DNA of 39,399 bases, taken from NCBI RefSeq assembly GCF_000373585.1, contig NZ_KB891913.1, positions 1 through 39,399 of the forward strand, in the 5' to 3' direction. The notes beneath the pieces were generated by a model. That model made no database searches. It was not told the DNA's origin and saw nothing but the letters and a program-made list of their open reading frames with translations. Both the position numbers and the translations under genes were made by a program. This stretch comes from Streptomyces sp. MspMP-M5 (GTDB lineage Bacteria > Actinomycetota > Actinomycetes > Streptomycetales > Streptomycetaceae). Shown piece by piece: positions 16,801 through 25,208 of the stretch (positions are counted from its first letter, which is position 1; each line of letters begins with the position of its first letter).

Positions 16801-18564
16801 ATGGAGATCACGGCACCTGTCGTGATGCCCAAGCCTGCGGTGAACGGACCCGAGGACGACTTACTCGACTGGCACGGCATCGACTGGGCCATCTGCGAGG
16901 AGAACGTACGGCGGCTGAGGCAGAGGATCTTCAAGGCAACGCAGGACGGGGACCTCAAGAAGGTCCGCAACTTGCAGAAGCTCATGCTACGAAGCCGCAG
17001 CAACACGCTCGTCAGCGTGAAGCGGGTGACGCAACAGAGCAGTGGTCGCATGACCGCTGGCATCGACGGGGAACGGGCCCTCACGCCGAAGGCGAGAGGT
17101 GCCTTGGCGGCCGAGATCCATCGGTCGTCGACGCCCTGGAAGGCCAGGCCGGTCAAGCGAGTGTTCATCCCCAAGAGCAACGGGAAACAGCGACCTCTTG
17201 GCATCCCGGTCATCCGTGACCGGGTTCTCCAGGCCCGCGTGAAGAACGCGCTGGAGCCCGAGTGGGAAGCGCGGTTCGAGCCGAGGTCGTATGGCTTCCG
17301 GCCCGGCCGCAGCTGCCAGGACGCGATCCAAGCGATCTTCTGGACGGTGAAGGGCAAGAACCCGAAGCGTCTGTGGGTCCTGGACGCGGACCTGTCGGCG
17401 GCATTCGACCGTATCGACCACAACCACCTCATGACCATGCTCGGCCAGTTCCCCGCCAGGGACCTGATCGCGGGATGGCTGAAGGCGGGCGTGATCGACC
17501 GCGGCCGGTTCGCACCGACCGAGGAGGGAACTCCTCAAGGCGGTGTGATCAGCCCTTTGTTGCTCAATGTTGCTCTGCACGGACTAGAACAGGCCGCAGG
17601 GTGTCAATACACGGTGCGGGCCGGGCGTGAGCCTGGCGCGATGCCGGGCACTCCGGTGCTGGTGAGGTATGCCGATGACTTCGTCGTGCTCTGTCACGAC
17701 GAGGAACAGGTACACCAGGTCAGCGCCCGTCTGGAGGACTGGCTAGCGCCGAGGGGCCTTCGCTTCAACGAGGAGAAGACCAAGGTCGTCCACCTCGATG
17801 AGGGGTTCGACTTCCTCGGCTTTACCGTCCGCCGGAAGGGCCAGAAGAAACTGATCATCACTCCGAGCACAGCGGCCTGCAAGAGGCTCCGGGCGCGACT
17901 GCGGACCGAGGTGAGAGCCCTGCATGGGGCTAATGCCGAGGCCGTGTTGCGCAGACTGATCCCGATCGTTCGCGGTTGGGCGGCTTACTACCGGGCGGTG
18001 GCGTCCACGACGACGTTCTCGTCGCTGGATCACTACATGTGGCGGCTGACCTTCAAATGGGCCAGGCGTCGTCACCGCAACAAGTCGAGGTACTGGGTCG
18101 TGGACCGGTACTTCGGCAGGTTCCACCCGTCCCGGCGCGACCGGTGGGTGTTCGGCGACCGCGACAGCGGCGCCTTCCTCATCAAGTTCGCCTGGACCGG
18201 CATTGTCCGCCACCAGCTCGTCAAGGGGGGAGCGTCTCCGGACGATCCTGCGCTGGCCGAGTACTGGCGGAATCGCCGCCGCAGGAAAGCGCCGCCGCCG
18301 ATGGACAAGACGAGTCTTCTCCTGGCGGTCAGGCAGCAAGGGCTCTGTCCTCTCTGCAAGCAGGCGCTGATCGTCGGAGCCGAGTACGAGCCGGACAGCC
18401 CACGTGAGTGGATCAACTGGTTCGCGGCCTCGAAGAAGATGCTCCACAAGCATCACTTCATCTACCGACGGGACGGCGGCACGGACGAGCGGAACAATCT
18501 TCGCCTCGTGCACTCCGAATGCCACCGCCAGCATCATGCTGGCGACGGCGAACGGGCCACATGA
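16801..18564 (+). CDS. ltrA: Group II intron-encoded protein (reverse transcriptase, maturase, HNH endonuclease)
   Basis: A 587-aa multi-domain protein that helps the intron fold and splice, nicks target DNA and reverse-transcribes the intron. RT blocks include VFIPKSNGKQRPLGIP (about 121-136), DADLSAAFDRID, TPQGGVISPLL and the catalytic YADD at 290-293. The maturase (X) domain covers about 360-450 with the RGWAAYYR motif. The C-terminal HNH endonuclease has CPLCKQAL, HKHHFIYR and NLRLVHSECHRQHH. No frameshift. It is translated from inside intron domain IV and ends 36 bases before domain V. Confidence 0.97.
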   Translation: MEITAPVVMPKPAVNGPEDDLLDWHGIDWAICEENVRRLRQRIFKATQDGDLKKVRNLQKLMLRSRSNTLVSVKRVTQQSSGRMTAGIDGERALTPKARGALAAEIHRSSTPWKARPVKRVFIPKSNGKQRPLGIPVIRDRVLQARVKNALEPEWEARFEPRSYGFRPGRSCQDAIQAIFWTVKGKNPKRLWVLDADLSAAFDRIDHNHLMTMLGQFPARDLIAGWLKAGVIDRGRFAPTEEGTPQGGVISPLLLNVALHGLEQAAGCQYTVRAGREPGAMPGTPVLVRYADDFVVLCHDEEQVHQVSARLEDWLAPRGLRFNEEKTKVVHLDEGFDFLGFTVRRKGQKKLIITPSTAACKRLRARLRTEVRALHGANAEAVLRRLIPIVRGWAAYYRAVASTTTFSSLDHYMWRLTFKWARRRHRNKSRYWVVDRYFGRFHPSRRDRWVFGDRDSGAFLIKFAWTGIVRHQLVKGGASPDDPALAEYWRNRRRRKAPPPMDKTSLLLAVRQQGLCPLCKQALIVGAEYEPDSPREWINWFAASKKMLHKHHFIYRRDGGTDERNNLRLVHSECHRQHHAGDGERAT

Positions 18565-18599
18565 CCCTGCTGACCTGCGAAGCCCCTCGGGGCTTGCTT

Positions 18600-18633
18600 G
18601 AGCCGGATGCGCTGAAAGGTGCACGTCCGGTTC
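18600..18633 (+). ncRNA. Group II intron domain V
   Basis: A 34-base hairpin, starting GAGCCGGATGCG and ending ACGTCCGGTTC, with a GAAA tetraloop. It is the catalytic core of the ribozyme. The AGC triad is present near the 5' side. Confidence 0.93.
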
Positions 18634-18689
18634 TGAGGGGGCCGGGGATCAGCAATGGTCTCCGGCTACCCGACCACATGCGGTCATGT

Positions 18690-18845
18690 GACTGAAGCAT
18701 TGCAGTTGACCGGTGAGCGTTGTACTTGGCCAGTTGAGCGCGACGAGTAGCGCAACCTGCTTTGAGCGGCCACGTCGGTTTGCAAATCGCTCACTCGCCA
18801 ATTGATCAAGGTCGACTGAGCGCGCGAATGACCTGGCTGAGCGAA
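18690..18845 (+). repeat. Cluster of TGAGCG-type units, left of the secreted-protein gene
   Basis: TGAGCG occurs at 18714, 18735, 18763, 18817 and 18838, and as its complement at 18788. The clearest unit, at 18714-18739, reads TGAGCG, six bases, TTGGCC, AGT, then the next TGAGCG. The hexamer is expected about once per several kb, so this is a true array. Likely protein-binding sites, such as a transposon end with several transposase sites. Confidence 0.7.
18714..18739 (+). repeat. 26-bp inverted repeat, right copy
   Basis: Exact complement of 16101-16126. It is also the best-preserved unit of the 18690-18845 array, so the left copy is either an end of the same element or a duplication of this unit. 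Confidence 0.9.
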
Positions 18846-19073
18846 GAGGGTGCTTTCACCTTGTTTCCAGCTGAACGCGCCCCGCACGGTTCGTCGTTGG
18901 CTCCTGCCATCACCCACCTCGTCCGGGTGAACTGTTGCCCATGCCTTGCGAGGCTTGAGGCCGGACTAGGACGATCAGATTTTGACGGCACACCCACGTT
19001 CTCCCCACCGGAAACGACGGTGCGACGAAGTGCGTTGCCGTTCAGCCGCCCTCCGTCTTACTAGGAGAGTCCG

Positions 19074-19610
19074 ATGTCCGTACGTTCTCGTCGTGCCACA
19101 CGTGCCCTCGTATCGATGCTCGCCACTGCCCCGCTGTTCGCCGCACTGCCGAGCACGGCCCTGGCAAGCGCCCCGAGCATGCATACGGAGAACGCGGGGC
19201 AGTCCTGCGGAGGTAATCGGGACGCCTACCTTGGGACGTACCGCGGAACCGTCAAGGAATCGACCCGAACCGAGAGCCACACGCACAAAATCATCGTCCA
19301 GTTCTCCAAGGACCGTCGTACCAACTACTGGGCGACTGCCACCGTGAACGACAAATTCAGGGACCGCAGCGCCTATCGCCTCAATCTGGGTAAGAACCCC
19401 GCACAGGTCGAGTTCAACGCCATCGTCGCGCCCCCCAACGCGACGCCCCCGGACAAGTATCGCGAATCCTTCCGCTTGGCAGCCGTAGACTGCCCCGCCA
19501 CCAGCGCTGTCCCAAGGCGCCTGGTGCGTAATGGCAGCATCGAACGCCCCACGTTCCCGGGTGTCACGGCCAAGAAGGTCCACCAGGTGGTGGAACTCCG
19601 CAGGCTCTGA
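19074..19610 (+). CDS. Secreted protein with CGG...DC...PRRL module
   Basis: A 178-aa exported protein. A Sec signal peptide (basic SVRSRRATR, hydrophobic LVSMLATAPLFAAL, cleavage near ALAS) precedes a beta-rich domain. It opens SCGGNRDAYLGTYRGT (Cys45) and closes FRLAAVDC...PRRL (Cys140, PRRL 147-150); the two Cys probably form a disulfide. The same frame, CGG then Y-GTY-GT, and DC with PRRL exactly seven residues after the Cys, occurs in the C-terminal half of the ricin-domain protein at 27068-28165. I know no named family. ATG 19074 has AGGAGAG upstream. Repeat clusters lie on both sides of the gene. Confidence 0.78.
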   Translation: MSVRSRRATRALVSMLATAPLFAALPSTALASAPSMHTENAGQSCGGNRDAYLGTYRGTVKESTRTESHTHKIIVQFSKDRRTNYWATATVNDKFRDRSAYRLNLGKNPAQVEFNAIVAPPNATPPDKYRESFRLAAVDCPATSAVPRRLVRNGSIERPTFPGVTAKKVHQVVELRRL

Positions 19611-19743
19611 ACCGGTGTGCGCCGGGGCGGCGGACGTCCCACCGCCGCCGCCTCGGACGTTATCCGGGCACTCCGGGACCTGCTGCCGGCCCCGGGCGCC
19701 CGATCGCCCAGCTGTTGGCTTCTCCTGTCCCACTCTTCTCGCA

Positions 19744-19885
19744 CGCTCAACTGACCAACGACGCTCAGTCACGGGTCATTGTGACTGAGCGCGCGAGTTG
19801 GCCTGTGAGTCTCTGAATTGGCCGGGCTGAGCGTAATGGCTGGCCCATAGATGAGCGTTGCATTTGGCCGATGAGTGCCTGAGCG
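19744..19885 (+). repeat. Tandem TGAGCG-N6-TTGGCC units, right of the secreted-protein gene
   Basis: From 19786 four units run in tandem every 20-24 bases: TGAGCG/TTGGCC at 19786/19798, TGAGTC/TTGGCC at 19806/19818, TGAGCG/CTGGCC at 19828/19840, TGAGCG/TTGGCC at 19852/19864, with a last TGAGCG at 19880. Two units of opposite orientation (CGCTCA at 19744 and 19762) precede them. CGCTCAGTCAC and GTGACTGAGCG (19762-19772, 19781-19791) form an 11-bp inverted pair at the turning point. Confidence 0.8.
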
Positions 19886-19963
19886 GGCGGAGCGGCGTGT
19901 CCCGATCGCGGTAACCGATGCCCGCCCGCTCCGTGACCTGTGCGTCTCAGTCGATGACTTTGG

Positions 19964-20281
<318 letters not shown>

Positions 20282-20441
20282 GCGCGTAGCGCGGTGTTGC
20301 TGTCTACATGACTCATGGCAGCGCATCCGTAGGGCGTACTGTACGCGAAACTCTCGACGACGGTTGAACCCTGGTTCGGGCTCAACTTCCGTGAGTCAGA
20401 ACCAAATTCAAGAATCCTCATCAATGCGGGTGTGGACCGCG

Positions 20442-21113
20442 TCAATGGCTATTCAGCAGTATCCTTCGCGCCCGGACCGAGCCCAATTCCGCCAGGACAT
20501 GGACAATCGAGGGGTTGGCCAGCCCACGTCGGGTGACAGGGGCACTCCAGGACTGGACCTCCACGGTCACGCCAGCGTCGGCGAACCGCGCGGGATCCAG
20601 ATACGCGGCGCCGGGCGCGCCCGTCACGTAGGTGGTCCCGCCCACTTCCTGGACCAGCCGCAGCACCAACTCGCCCTTGGTGCCCTTGGCCGACAGCTGT
20701 GAGGCGCGCACGACGGGACGGTTCTCGCCGAGCAGGGACAGCGTAGCCTCGAACGTGCGCCGGCAAACGGCCTCGATCGTGCTGGCCGGCGGCCCGTAGA
20801 CGTTCTCCAGATACGGCACCATAGCCCGCCAGTGCGGACGCTTGCCGTAGCAGCTCTGCAGCGTCTTACGGTGCTTGGTCCACCCGTCGCCAAGTTCCAC
20901 CTCGCGCCAGGACACCTCGCGTGGCCCCCGGGCGGGCAACCGCAGCACGACAGGGCGCCCGTCCGGGGTCTCGACGAGCGTGCGGTCCTCCCATTTGGCC
21001 GAGGAACGTGCGAACTTGACGCTGTCCAGCCAGACGAAGAGATCGGCGGACAATACCCGATTCCACACATGGGCCCTTGCCCAGTAGGTGGGTTGGAGCA
21101 TGGCCACCCTCAT
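20442..21113 (-). CDS. WbqC-family protein
   Basis: A 223-aa protein beginning MRVAMLQPTYWARAHVWNRV, the signature start of the WbqC family, which is linked to biosynthesis of modified sugars and amides in surface glycans and some natural products. Further marks are the FVWLDSVKFARSSAKWEDRT block and LQSCYGKRPHW. The ATG at 21113 lies at the family start; a GTG two codons earlier (21119) has AGGGCGG before it and is the alternative. It is divergent from the GT4 glycosyltransferase at 21494, so the two may act on one glycosylated product. Confidence 0.85.
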   Translation of the reverse strand: MRVAMLQPTYWARAHVWNRVLSADLFVWLDSVKFARSSAKWEDRTLVETPDGRPVVLRLPARGPREVSWREVELGDGWTKHRKTLQSCYGKRPHWRAMVPYLENVYGPPASTIEAVCRRTFEATLSLLGENRPVVRASQLSAKGTKGELVLRLVQEVGGTTYVTGAPGAAYLDPARFADAGVTVEVQSWSAPVTRRGLANPSIVHVLAELGSVRARRILLNSH

Positions 21114-21493
21114 ACCCGACACCCGCCCTCGACAAGGTGCAGCATCCGGAATGCCTCTGCATACGGCACCCCGACCGTGCTGCCTCCCAGCCTTGCCCAT
21201 ACCTCCACGACGTCGGGTGCGACGACAGTCCGCCCAGCCTGCGAGCGTCGACAACGCTTCACTGCCTTGACCTTCCTCGGGTGCTCATCGGAGATGTCAA
21301 CGTAGTAGTTCAGCTGTGCTCATGGCCGTCGTGTCCCCAGGCAGATCCTGGGTACTCGTACGAGGCCACCAGGCGGGCGGTGTAACCGTTGCGGGACATC
21401 GGCCGGGTCGCGCTCACACCCGCCTCGAAGACGACGGTACGGTCGTGGTGATGAGAACGGGCTGGCAGGTCCTCCCAGTTAAGGAGACCCCTG

Positions 21494-22780
21494 ATGCCTG
21501 CACCGACGGTGGCCATCGCCCTACACGACGGTTTCTACGGACACGGGAGCGGGGCAGGGCGTGCGAATCGTGCGTTCCTCGCCACGCTAGTGCCGATGCT
21601 AGCCCCCGGCGTCAGGCTCGTGGTGTTACCCGTGCGCCTCACCATGACCAGCCCCGAGTATGACGACGAATGGCTGCACGACACGCTGCTGGAGCTACAG
21701 CCCGCCAATCCACAGATCCTTCCCGTGGACAACGGCAGCGGCGGGCAATTCCGCTTCGGCGGACTGCCGCACTTCCGTCGTCTGACTCTGGACACCGCCC
21801 ATGCCCTCAACCACCACGTCCTGCCCGCAGCCGAGCCCAGCCTGGTCATCGCGTTCGACGCACCGTTCTTCGGCCTCGCGCCGCTGCTGCGACAGGACCA
21901 GCGCCGCCACCTGCTGCTCGTGCCTCGCTCCACCGCCCGGCTTCACCGCCCCGAAGACCGTGAGCGCATCGCCTGGGAGCGCCACGGGCTGTACAGCGCC
22001 GCGGCCTCCGGCGCACGCATCGCCGCAATCTCCCAGCACATGCGGACCCACCTGATCGAGGACATCGGGCTCGCCCCTGAAGCCGTCATGGACCTCCCCG
22101 ACGGGCTTGGCCCCCGTGACCAGATCTTCGACATCACCCGTCTCACGCTGTTGTCCCCCTCGGCCGCAAGGGACGGCTTCGTGCTCTGCTACGGCCGGGC
22201 CCGGCCCTACAAGGGGTTCGACGACCTGATCCACGCCCTCGCGCACCTCAGGGACCAGGGAATTCGTCTCCCGCACACCGTGATCGGGGCCGTGACCGAA
22301 GCCCCAGAGCCCAGCGCCTATCAGCGTCATCTCGCACACCAGATCGCCGAACTCCGCTTGAACGCCACCTTGGTCACCCGCTTCACGCCACGGCTGCGAG
22401 ACCTGCTCGCCCACCCACGGCTTCGGGCCGTGGTGGTGCCGTCCAGAGCCGAGCCTCTGGGCTGGATACCACTGGAAGCCGCAGCGGCCGGCGCCGCTCC
22501 CGTCGTCGCGACCGACGCGGGCGGACTCGCCGAAAGCGTCATCGACGGCGTAACCGGCTACAGCGCCAAGGCCGGCGACCCGAACTCACTCGCGGCAGCG
22601 ATCCACCGGGCACTCACCGCAGACGCCCAGTCCACCGCCCAACTACGGCAGTCCGCCCGCCAACTACTAGGCGGGCGTCACGACCTGGCGACCACAATCC
22701 GCCAGACCCTGGAGACGCTCGCGCCATGGGCTCTCCGAAGCGACGGCGACCGGGACCGTGCCCAAGATCAGGCCACGTAG
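21494..22780 (+). CDS. GT4-type glycosyltransferase
   Basis: A 428-aa retaining glycosyltransferase of GT-B fold. The N-terminal half has the Gly-rich loop HGSGAGRANRAFL. The C-terminal half has LCYGRARPYKGFDDLI, the hallmark nucleotide-sugar domain start, and the EPLGWIPLEAAAAG stretch that supplies the E-x7-E motif. Donor and acceptor are unknown. ATG 21494 is preceded by AAGGAG. It is divergent from WbqC and upstream of the graspetide genes, but 680 bp separate it from tgmA, so cotranscription is not certain. Confidence 0.88.
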   Translation: MPAPTVAIALHDGFYGHGSGAGRANRAFLATLVPMLAPGVRLVVLPVRLTMTSPEYDDEWLHDTLLELQPANPQILPVDNGSGGQFRFGGLPHFRRLTLDTAHALNHHVLPAAEPSLVIAFDAPFFGLAPLLRQDQRRHLLLVPRSTARLHRPEDRERIAWERHGLYSAAASGARIAAISQHMRTHLIEDIGLAPEAVMDLPDGLGPRDQIFDITRLTLLSPSAARDGFVLCYGRARPYKGFDDLIHALAHLRDQGIRLPHTVIGAVTEAPEPSAYQRHLAHQIAELRLNATLVTRFTPRLRDLLAHPRLRAVVVPSRAEPLGWIPLEAAAAGAAPVVATDAGGLAESVIDGVTGYSAKAGDPNSLAAAIHRALTADAQSTAQLRQSARQLLGGRHDLATTIRQTLETLAPWALRSDGDRDRAQDQAT

Positions 22781-23462
22781 GGATGGACTGGTGGCCCATA
22801 GCGCAAGGGCCTGCGGCGTCGAGGACGTCCGCTCCATCGCCCCAGCACACCCCGTTCGTGATCCGACAACACCGACTCGGCCAGCAGCAGGCTCCAACAC
22901 GGTGACACCACACACAGACCCAGCAGTGGACACTACCAACGTCGCCCTTCACGCATCAGCACAGCCAACGAGTTCGAGAATCAGCGAACGACCCGAACCG
23001 CTGTACACGCAGCCCGAAAGGCTTTTTCGTTCATCCACTGCCCCGACGGATCGCGCCGCGCGGCCAACCCGCCCGCTGCCGACAGCGATACCCTGCCGCG
23101 GACGCCTGATCGGGCCATGCGACACAGGTGCAGACCGGTACCAGCGACACGGTGCGATACAGGGGCGAAGCCAGCGGTAGGGAGCGCAGACCTAACCGCA
23201 TAAGGAGTGCAAGCACGACTCCCCCACCCACGCGACGACCGCTCAAGGCCCGCGTACGCCACAGCAGCGGCCAGCAGCCCCCTGCCGACCCGCCAGCGAA
23301 CACGAACGTGACCCGCGCGGTGATGGCGAGAAGCTCCCTTGTTGGCGGTCCTCCAGGTCACTAGCTTCGCCGTGCGCCGTTCATGCGGCGGTGCGCACTC
23401 CGCGGCCGCCACCATGCCGATGCCGGCCGCGGAGCGAGCTGACAACCGAAGGGATCTGCCCA
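22781..23462. other. Long untranslated gap upstream of tgmA
   Basis: Frames stay open on both strands because of GC content, but none has motifs, a ribosome site or sensible composition. The tgmA promoter must lie here. Confidence 0.5.
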
Positions 23463-23714
23463 ATGGACCAGAACCCGATCGCCCCCTGGGGCATGTCGCG
23501 ACTCGTCCCCTCCTCACCACCGGATGAGGTTCCCGCAGTAACCGCCGAGCTGGACACCGCCTCACAGACTGCTCGGTATCTCGATGCGGCGGGCAAGCCC
23601 GTGGAATTCGACCTGGAGAGTGCCGGCCGATGCGCGCCGCCCGGCACCCGGTCGGAGAGCCAGGGTGACGTGTCCTCGGACGACGGCGAACCCGACGAGG
23701 GGAGCGCGTACTGA
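23463..23714 (+). CDS. tgmA: Graspetide-type RiPP precursor (ATP-grasp target peptide)
   Basis: An 83-aa precursor peptide. The leader carries PWGMSRL near residues 8-14, the conserved mark of TgmA/GRASP-target precursors. The following half is rich in Thr, Ser, Asp and Glu (AELDTASQTARYLDAAGKPVE and onward to DDGEPDE), residues that ATP-grasp maturases join as ester or amide macrocycles. ATG 23463 follows GAAGGGA. The stop is one base before the tgmB GTG. Which residues form the core cannot be settled by eye. Confidence 0.88.
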   Translation: MDQNPIAPWGMSRLVPSSPPDEVPAVTAELDTASQTARYLDAAGKPVEFDLESAGRCAPPGTRSESQGDVSSDDGEPDEGSAY

Positions 23715-23715
23715 C

Positions 23716-24690
23716 GTGGCATCGCCACCGGTCCTCGCCGTGACCTCGCTCGGCGACGTCACCTCGGATCTGGTGCTGGACGAGCTGTACGGCCGGGGCG
23801 TCCCGGTCGTACGGCTCGATCCGGGCACCGATTTCACCGCCGGAACCACCATGGCCGCCCACTTCGGCAACCACGGCCCCAGCGGAACCCTGCACACCCC
23901 CAGCCGCCGACTGGACCTCTCCGCCGTACGCTCCGTCTACTGGCGACGCCCCACGCCCTACGGCGGTGCAACACCGGCGACCGAATCCGCCGAGACCCGT
24001 TTCGCCCACTCCCAGGCCCGATCCGGATACGGCGGCACCCTCGCCGCACTCCCCGGCGCGCTCTACCTCAACCACCCCTGGCGCAACCGCGACGCCGAGT
24101 ACAAACCCACACAGCTCGCCACCGCCGCACAGGTCGGACTCGACCTGCCACCCACGCTCCTCACCAACGACCCCGACGCGGCCAAACGCTTCGTCGCCCG
24201 GCACGCTCCCGCCGTCTACAAACCCGTACACGCGGTGCACCTCACCCCAGACAGCAGCGGTACCCCCGCCCACACCATCTGGGTCCGCACCGTCGAACCC
24301 GACGAGATCGACGACAGCGTGGCCGCCTGCCCGCACCTCTTCCAGGCGTGCGTGCCCAAGGTCGCCGACATCAGGCTCGCCGCCGTTGGCAATCGGTTCT
24401 TCGCCACGCGCATCGACATCGACGGCGACCACCTCGACTGGCGCCAGGACTACGACGTCCTGGCCTACACCCCCGTCGAAACACCCCCTGCCGTACGGAC
24501 CGCCGCCCGCGCCTACCTCGACGCCTTCGGCCTCGTCTTCGGGGCGTTCGACTTCGCGGTGCGCGACGACGGACGCTGGATCTGGCTGGAGACCAACCCG
24601 AACGGCCAGTGGGCCTTCGTCGACGGTCCCACCCGTCGGAAGATCGCCACCGCACTCGCCGACCACCTGCAACGAGGCTCCGCCCGGTAG
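23716..24690 (+). CDS. tgmB: ATP-grasp RiPP maturase
   Basis: A 324-aa ATP-grasp ligase of the TgmB/MvdD-like group, which activates Asp/Glu side chains of the partner precursor and closes them on Ser/Thr or Lys. N-terminal half: VLAVTSLGDVTSDLVLDEL and the SVYWRRPTPY block typical of these maturases. ATP-binding Lys in VYKPVHA (about 170), metal-binding acid/Asn in WLETNPNGQW near residue 296. GTG 23716 is separated from tgmA by one base, with GAGGGGAG inside tgmA as ribosome site. The methyltransferase (tgmC/PIMT-type) often present in such clusters is not seen. Confidence 0.92.
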   Translation: MASPPVLAVTSLGDVTSDLVLDELYGRGVPVVRLDPGTDFTAGTTMAAHFGNHGPSGTLHTPSRRLDLSAVRSVYWRRPTPYGGATPATESAETRFAHSQARSGYGGTLAALPGALYLNHPWRNRDAEYKPTQLATAAQVGLDLPPTLLTNDPDAAKRFVARHAPAVYKPVHAVHLTPDSSGTPAHTIWVRTVEPDEIDDSVAACPHLFQACVPKVADIRLAAVGNRFFATRIDIDGDHLDWRQDYDVLAYTPVETPPAVRTAARAYLDAFGLVFGAFDFAVRDDGRWIWLETNPNGQWAFVDGPTRRKIATALADHLQRGSAR

Positions 24691-25208
24691 ACGAAACCGT
24701 CCGTCGTCCGTGGACATCGGAGGCCGGCAGCGGGCCCGGTCACGTTTCGCTGTTCCGCGGTGCGTCTCCTGCCTGACGGAGGAGCCTTGCGTGTCGGCAA
24801 CGCCGACGGCCAGATGCGGCGCGTCGCAGTCAGCGGCGGCCCGATAGCAGTAGTGGATTCCTGGTCGCCCAGTCCGGCGCCAGCCGCACCAGCGCCCACA
24901 GCCGAATGCGGCTCGGCCGCAATCATCACTCACCCACGGTCGCCAGGACCGAACCGACTTACTCCCCAGCTTCTCCGCCGGATTCTCCCCTCCGCCATCG
25001 GAGTACGAGGACGAGCGTGCAGTGCGGGCTGAGCAGGGAGATCCGCCTCCTGGCAGGGCAGGACCACGCCAGCGGCCGACTTGGCCGGAATCAGGCCGCA
25101 CAGCGAGAGGCGGAGGATGAAGGTGGGCACGGACGGGGAGCGTTCCTCGGGACGCGGTACCCGGTCGGAGCCGGATTCCGGATGCCAGCCGATGCCTGAG
25201 GAGCGCCT
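24691..25208. other. Gap between tgmB and the dioxygenase; one possible small ORF
   Basis: No certain gene. A 31-codon frame, 25117-25212, begins MKVGTDGERSSGRGTRSE, ends in a GTGA overlap with the dioxygenase start and repeats the GTRSE string of tgmA. Its GGAGG directly touches the ATG, which is too close to be efficient. It may be a relic. Confidence 0.3.

Larger units (their letters stand above)
16254..18674 (+). mobile_element. Group II intron with encoded RT-maturase-endonuclease
   Basis: About 2.42 kb. The proposed 5' end is GTGTG at 16254, fitting GUGYG, followed by about 545 bases of structured G-rich RNA (domains I-III) before the intron protein. Domain V is unmistakable at 18600-18633, then a domain VI-like hairpin, and CTACCCGAC gives a 3' end in AC at 18674. 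Domain V begins GAGCC with an AGC triad, so it is not class C. All parts (RT, maturase, HNH, domain V) look intact, so it may be mobile. The exact ends are set by consensus and could be off by a few bases. A 6-bp-stem hairpin (CACATG-CGGT-CATGTG) directly follows the 3' end. Confidence 0.88.

Noticed and set aside
18675..18690. Hairpin after the intron as sign of a class C terminator-targeting intron
   Set aside because: The hairpin is on the 3' side, and domain V has an AGC triad, which does not fit class C.
22781..23462. Structured RNA in the gap before tgmA (partial repeats of GCGACAC...GGTGC)
   Set aside because: The repeats are short and irregular, with no recognised riboswitch core; cannot be supported without folding.
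22981..25101. A 706-codon minus-strand open frame
   Set aside because: It lies opposite tgmA, tgmB and their spacing; composition is Arg/Gly/Val-rich shadow coding and no motif is visible, while the plus-strand genes are well supported.
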